DNA of 7,834 bases from JBBPXY01 sp038200435 (lineage in GTDB: Bacteria; Actinomycetota; Thermoleophilia; Solirubrobacterales; Solirubrobacteraceae). The DNA lies in contig JBBPXY010000034.1 of NCBI GenBank assembly GCA_038200435.1, positions 1 through 7,834 on the forward strand. Direction: 5' to 3'. This document shows, piece after piece, positions 6,530 through 7,834 of the stretch. Position numbers and translations under genes: made by a program. Every line of letters begins with the position of its first letter. Positions within the stretch are counted from its first letter, which is position 1. Below the pieces are notes generated by a model. The model made no database searches and was not told where the DNA came from. It saw only the letters and a list, made by a program, of their open reading frames with translations.

Positions 6530-7348
6530 ATGCACCGCTTCTTCCGAACACGCACGCGCACCCTCCTCACAGGCGCCGTCTTACTCGTTCTCTCCGCGGG
6601 CGTGGCGCTGTTGGTGAGCGCAACCCTGGCGGGCCGCAATGACAAGCCGGCGGTCGCGGCACGCGGTTTCGCTCCTCCGAGGCAGCCCCGCAGCCCGGCC
6701 AAGTTCTCGGCCTCCGCCGCGCAGTCCCCTCTGCCGCGTGGCGTTAGCGTGGTCGCGCGTGCCCGAGGGCGACGAGTCGCGGTGTTCGGGCACCCGGGCG
6801 CCCGGAGCCCAGCGCTGCGTATCGCCGAGCGACGTCTCGACGGCCATCGCATACCCCTCGTGTTCCTCGTGACCGCACGGCGCCCGGGGTGGATCCGGGC
6901 CTACGTCCCGGCGCGCCCCAACCGCCGCCAGGGGTGGATCCGGGAGGCCGACGTGACCCTCGCCCAGGACCCTTACCGCATCAGGATCAACCTGACGGGC
7001 CACCGGATCGAGGTCTGGAAGGGCCGCCGGATCGTCGAGCGCGGGCGCATCGCGACGGGGAAGGCGCTCTCGCCCACGCCGACCGGTCGCTACTACGTGA
7101 CCGACCTCGTCAAGCCTCCCAATCCAAACGGGTTCTACGGCCCGTACGCATTCGGCCTGTCGGCCTTCTCACCCGTCTACACGTCGTTCGAGGGTGGTAA
7201 CGGGCAGGTGGGCATTCACGGCACCAGCGACCCCTCCGCGCTGGGCCGCAACGTCAGCCACGGCTGCATCCGCGTGGCCAACGCGGCGATCACCCGCCTC
7301 GCGCGCCGGGTGCCGATCGGCACGCCGGTGGACATCTCGCGCTCGTAG
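6530..7348 (+). CDS. Membrane-anchored L,D-transpeptidase (YkuD domain)
   Basis: L,D-transpeptidases make 3-3 cross-links in peptidoglycan or attach proteins to it. From ATG 6530 the product is 272 residues. It has a basic start (MHRFFRTRTRT), a membrane helix at about 12–35, a Pro/Ala/Ser-rich linker and an SH3-like region with two GWIR motifs (120–123 and 135–138). The YkuD domain follows from about residue 149. The active-site block has His230 in GIHGTSD and SHGCIRVAN with catalytic Cys246. An in-frame ATG at 6503 would give 281 residues, but it lies in the loop of the 6482–6522 hairpin with AGG touching it, so I prefer 6530, although that start lacks a clear ribosome binding site. The family is sure; the start is not. 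Confidence 0.93.
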   Translation: MHRFFRTRTRTLLTGAVLLVLSAGVALLVSATLAGRNDKPAVAARGFAPPRQPRSPAKFSASAAQSPLPRGVSVVARARGRRVAVFGHPGARSPALRIAERRLDGHRIPLVFLVTARRPGWIRAYVPARPNRRQGWIREADVTLAQDPYRIRINLTGHRIEVWKGRRIVERGRIATGKALSPTPTGRYYVTDLVKPPNPNGFYGPYAFGLSAFSPVYTSFEGGNGQVGIHGTSDPSALGRNVSHGCIRVANAAITRLARRVPIGTPVDISRS

Positions 7349-7351
7349 GGG

Positions 7352-7369
7352 CCCGGATCCGAGTCCGGG
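7352..7369 (+). terminator. Hairpin just after the L,D-transpeptidase gene
   Basis: A 6-bp stem CCCGGA/TCCGGG with a 6-base loop starts three bases after the stop codon. No T-tract follows. It is a plausible weak terminator or 3'-end stabiliser. Confidence 0.4.
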
Positions 7370-7416
7370 ACATGATCCAGGAAGGCGTCCGGGTCGAAGG
7401 GGCCGCATGTCCTTTT

Positions 7417-7453
7417 CTGTCCACGGCTCGCCCTCGAGACACGCTGTGGACAG
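7417..7453 (+). repeat. Hairpin module A of the palindromic element
   Basis: The stem is CTGTCCACGG (7417–7426) with CTGTGGACAG (7444–7453), ten pairs including one G·T wobble. The 17-base loop contains CTCG (7427–7430) and CGAG (7435–7438), a four-base inner stem. Confidence 0.7.
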
Positions 7454-7476
7454 AAGAGGTCGCTATACGGCCTCAA

Positions 7477-7513
7477 CTGTCCACGGCCCCGAGCCTCGGG
7501 TCTCCGTGGACAG
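7477..7513 (+). repeat. Hairpin module B of the palindromic element
   Basis: The stem is CTGTCCACGG (7477–7486) with CCGTGGACAG (7504–7513), ten perfect pairs. The 17-base loop contains CCCGAG (7488–7493) and CTCGGG (7495–7500), a six-base inner stem in sequence whose inner pairs differ from module A. Confidence 0.7.
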
Positions 7514-7521
7514 AAAAGGAC

Positions 7522-7609
7522 GGGGTGGGGATTCAGCTCACTCTTCCCCTCCCCGGATCACGGGCCACCGGGCCGTCCCCGGCACCTGTTTCCATCTCGT
7601 GAACCGCCC
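7522..7609. other. Non-coding remainder of the 7349–7703 gap
   Basis: This stretch is GC-rich, with C-runs at 7546–7556 and several short GGCC palindromes. I see no convincing gene, RNA or further copy of the CTGTCCACGG core in it. Confidence 0.5.
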
Positions 7610-7637
7610 TTGTGCAGGGGTTTCTTGCTGCTAGCGT
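7610..7637 (+). promoter_or_regulatory. Candidate promoter of the PHP phosphoesterase gene
   Basis: TTGTGC (7610–7615), a 16-base spacer and TAGCGT (7632–7637) form a plausible actinobacterial housekeeping-type promoter about 60 bases upstream of the ATG at 7704. The -10 match is partial. An alternative pair, TTGCTG (7625–7630) with TAAACA (7646–7651), has a short 15-base spacer. Confidence 0.4.
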
Positions 7638-7703
7638 CGCTGGCGTAAACAGCAAAGAGCCAACCGGCGGACACCGACGATCCGTCAGAAGGGAAGTACC
7701 CAT

Positions 7704-7834
7704 ATGTCCTACGTGGACCTTCACTGCCATCTCCTACCCGGGGTGGACGACGGCGCGGAGTCGATCGCCGACAGCGTGCGCCACGCGCGCCGGCTCTCCG
7801 CCGAGGGCGTGCGCGACGTGCTTGTCACGCCGCA
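7704..7834 (+). CDS. CpsB/YwqE-type PHP-domain tyrosine phosphatase, N-terminal 43 residues (cut by window edge)
   Basis: The visible start MSYVDLHCHLLPGVDDGAES matches the opening of CpsB/CapC-family manganese-dependent phosphatases of the PHP superfamily. These remove phosphate from tyrosine kinases controlling capsule and exopolysaccharide synthesis. The metal-binding D-x-H-x-H is at Asp5, His7 and His9, and the LLPGVDDG block separates this family from histidinol phosphatases. Residues 23–43 (DSVRHARRLSAEGVRDVLVTP) form the next helix and strand, normally followed by His at the point where the window ends. The ATG at 7704 has AGAAGGGAAG ending seven bases upstream. The true substrate is unknown without the rest of the gene and its neighbours. 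Confidence 0.88.
   Translation, partial: MSYVDLHCHLLPGVDDGAESIADSVRHARRLSAEGVRDVLVTP

Larger units (their letters stand above)
7409..7521. repeat. 113-bp nested palindromic element with two hairpin modules
   Basis: The outer arms GTCCTTTTCTGTCCACGG (7409–7426) and its exact reverse complement (7504–7521) are a perfect 18-bp inverted repeat. Inside, the 10-base core occurs four times in alternating orientation: CTGTCCACGG at 7417 and 7477, and C(T/C)GTGGACAG at 7444 and 7504. The second pair repeats the first at exactly 60 bases. Each module can form a 10-bp stem with a 17-base loop, and each loop holds its own small palindrome. No open reading frame of protein character overlaps it. No target-site duplication is seen at the ends. 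Confidence 0.85.

Noticed and set aside
7409..7521. CRISPR array from the repeated GTCCACGG cores
   Set aside because: Only four short 10-base copies in alternating orientation with unequal 17- and 23-base gaps; CRISPR repeats are longer and in one orientation.
7409..7521. Chromosomal replication origin
   Set aside because: DnaA-box-like cores are present, but there is no AT-rich unwinding region and no dnaA, dnaN, rpmH or parAB nearby.
7194..7634. 146-codon plus-strand frame across the L,D-transpeptidase end and the palindromic element
   Set aside because: It is an out-of-frame continuation within the transpeptidase gene, Arg/Ser/Pro-rich, without a ribosome binding site or motif.

Overview
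The window is high-GC, densely packed bacterial chromosome. High GC, frequent GTG/TTG starts, an atpZ-like–atpI–B–E–F–H–A order and a pair of exported Ferritin_2-type proteins suggest an actinobacterium, most like Thermoleophilia/Solirubrobacterales. That placement is inferred from protein style and gene content, not from a database match.

Layout. Positions 1–3925, all on the minus strand, hold the first half of an F1Fo ATP synthase operon. In transcription order these are a small AtpZ-like membrane protein, an AtpI-like protein, atpB (a), atpE (c), atpF (b), atpH (delta) and the first 341 codons of atpA (alpha); atpG, atpD and atpC would lie beyond position 1. A candidate promoter at 4050–4079 overlaps an operator-like palindrome. 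Positions 4127–4887 (minus) hold two overlapping crcB/Fluc genes, likely the two halves of a heteromeric fluoride channel. A divergent intergenic region (4888–5009) leads to two tandem plus-strand genes (5010–6458) for paralogous exported ferritin-like proteins, closed by a strong hairpin at 6482–6522. A membrane-anchored L,D-transpeptidase follows (6530–7348). The 355-base gap 7349–7703 has no gene but contains a 113-bp nested palindromic element made of two hairpin modules 60 bp apart, then a candidate promoter. The window ends in the first 43 codons of a CpsB/YwqE-type PHP phosphoesterase (7704 onward).

Function. The left part makes the Fo membrane motor, peripheral stalk and part of F1. 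Residues in the c-ring helices indicate proton rather than sodium coupling. The right part is cell-envelope oriented: fluoride export, exported di-iron proteins, 3-3 peptidoglycan cross-linking, and probably polysaccharide regulation.

Most genes are ordinary members of known families. The least explained sequence is the palindromic element at 7409–7521. Its core repeats resemble actinobacterial DnaA boxes and its arms can fold in two mutually exclusive ways.
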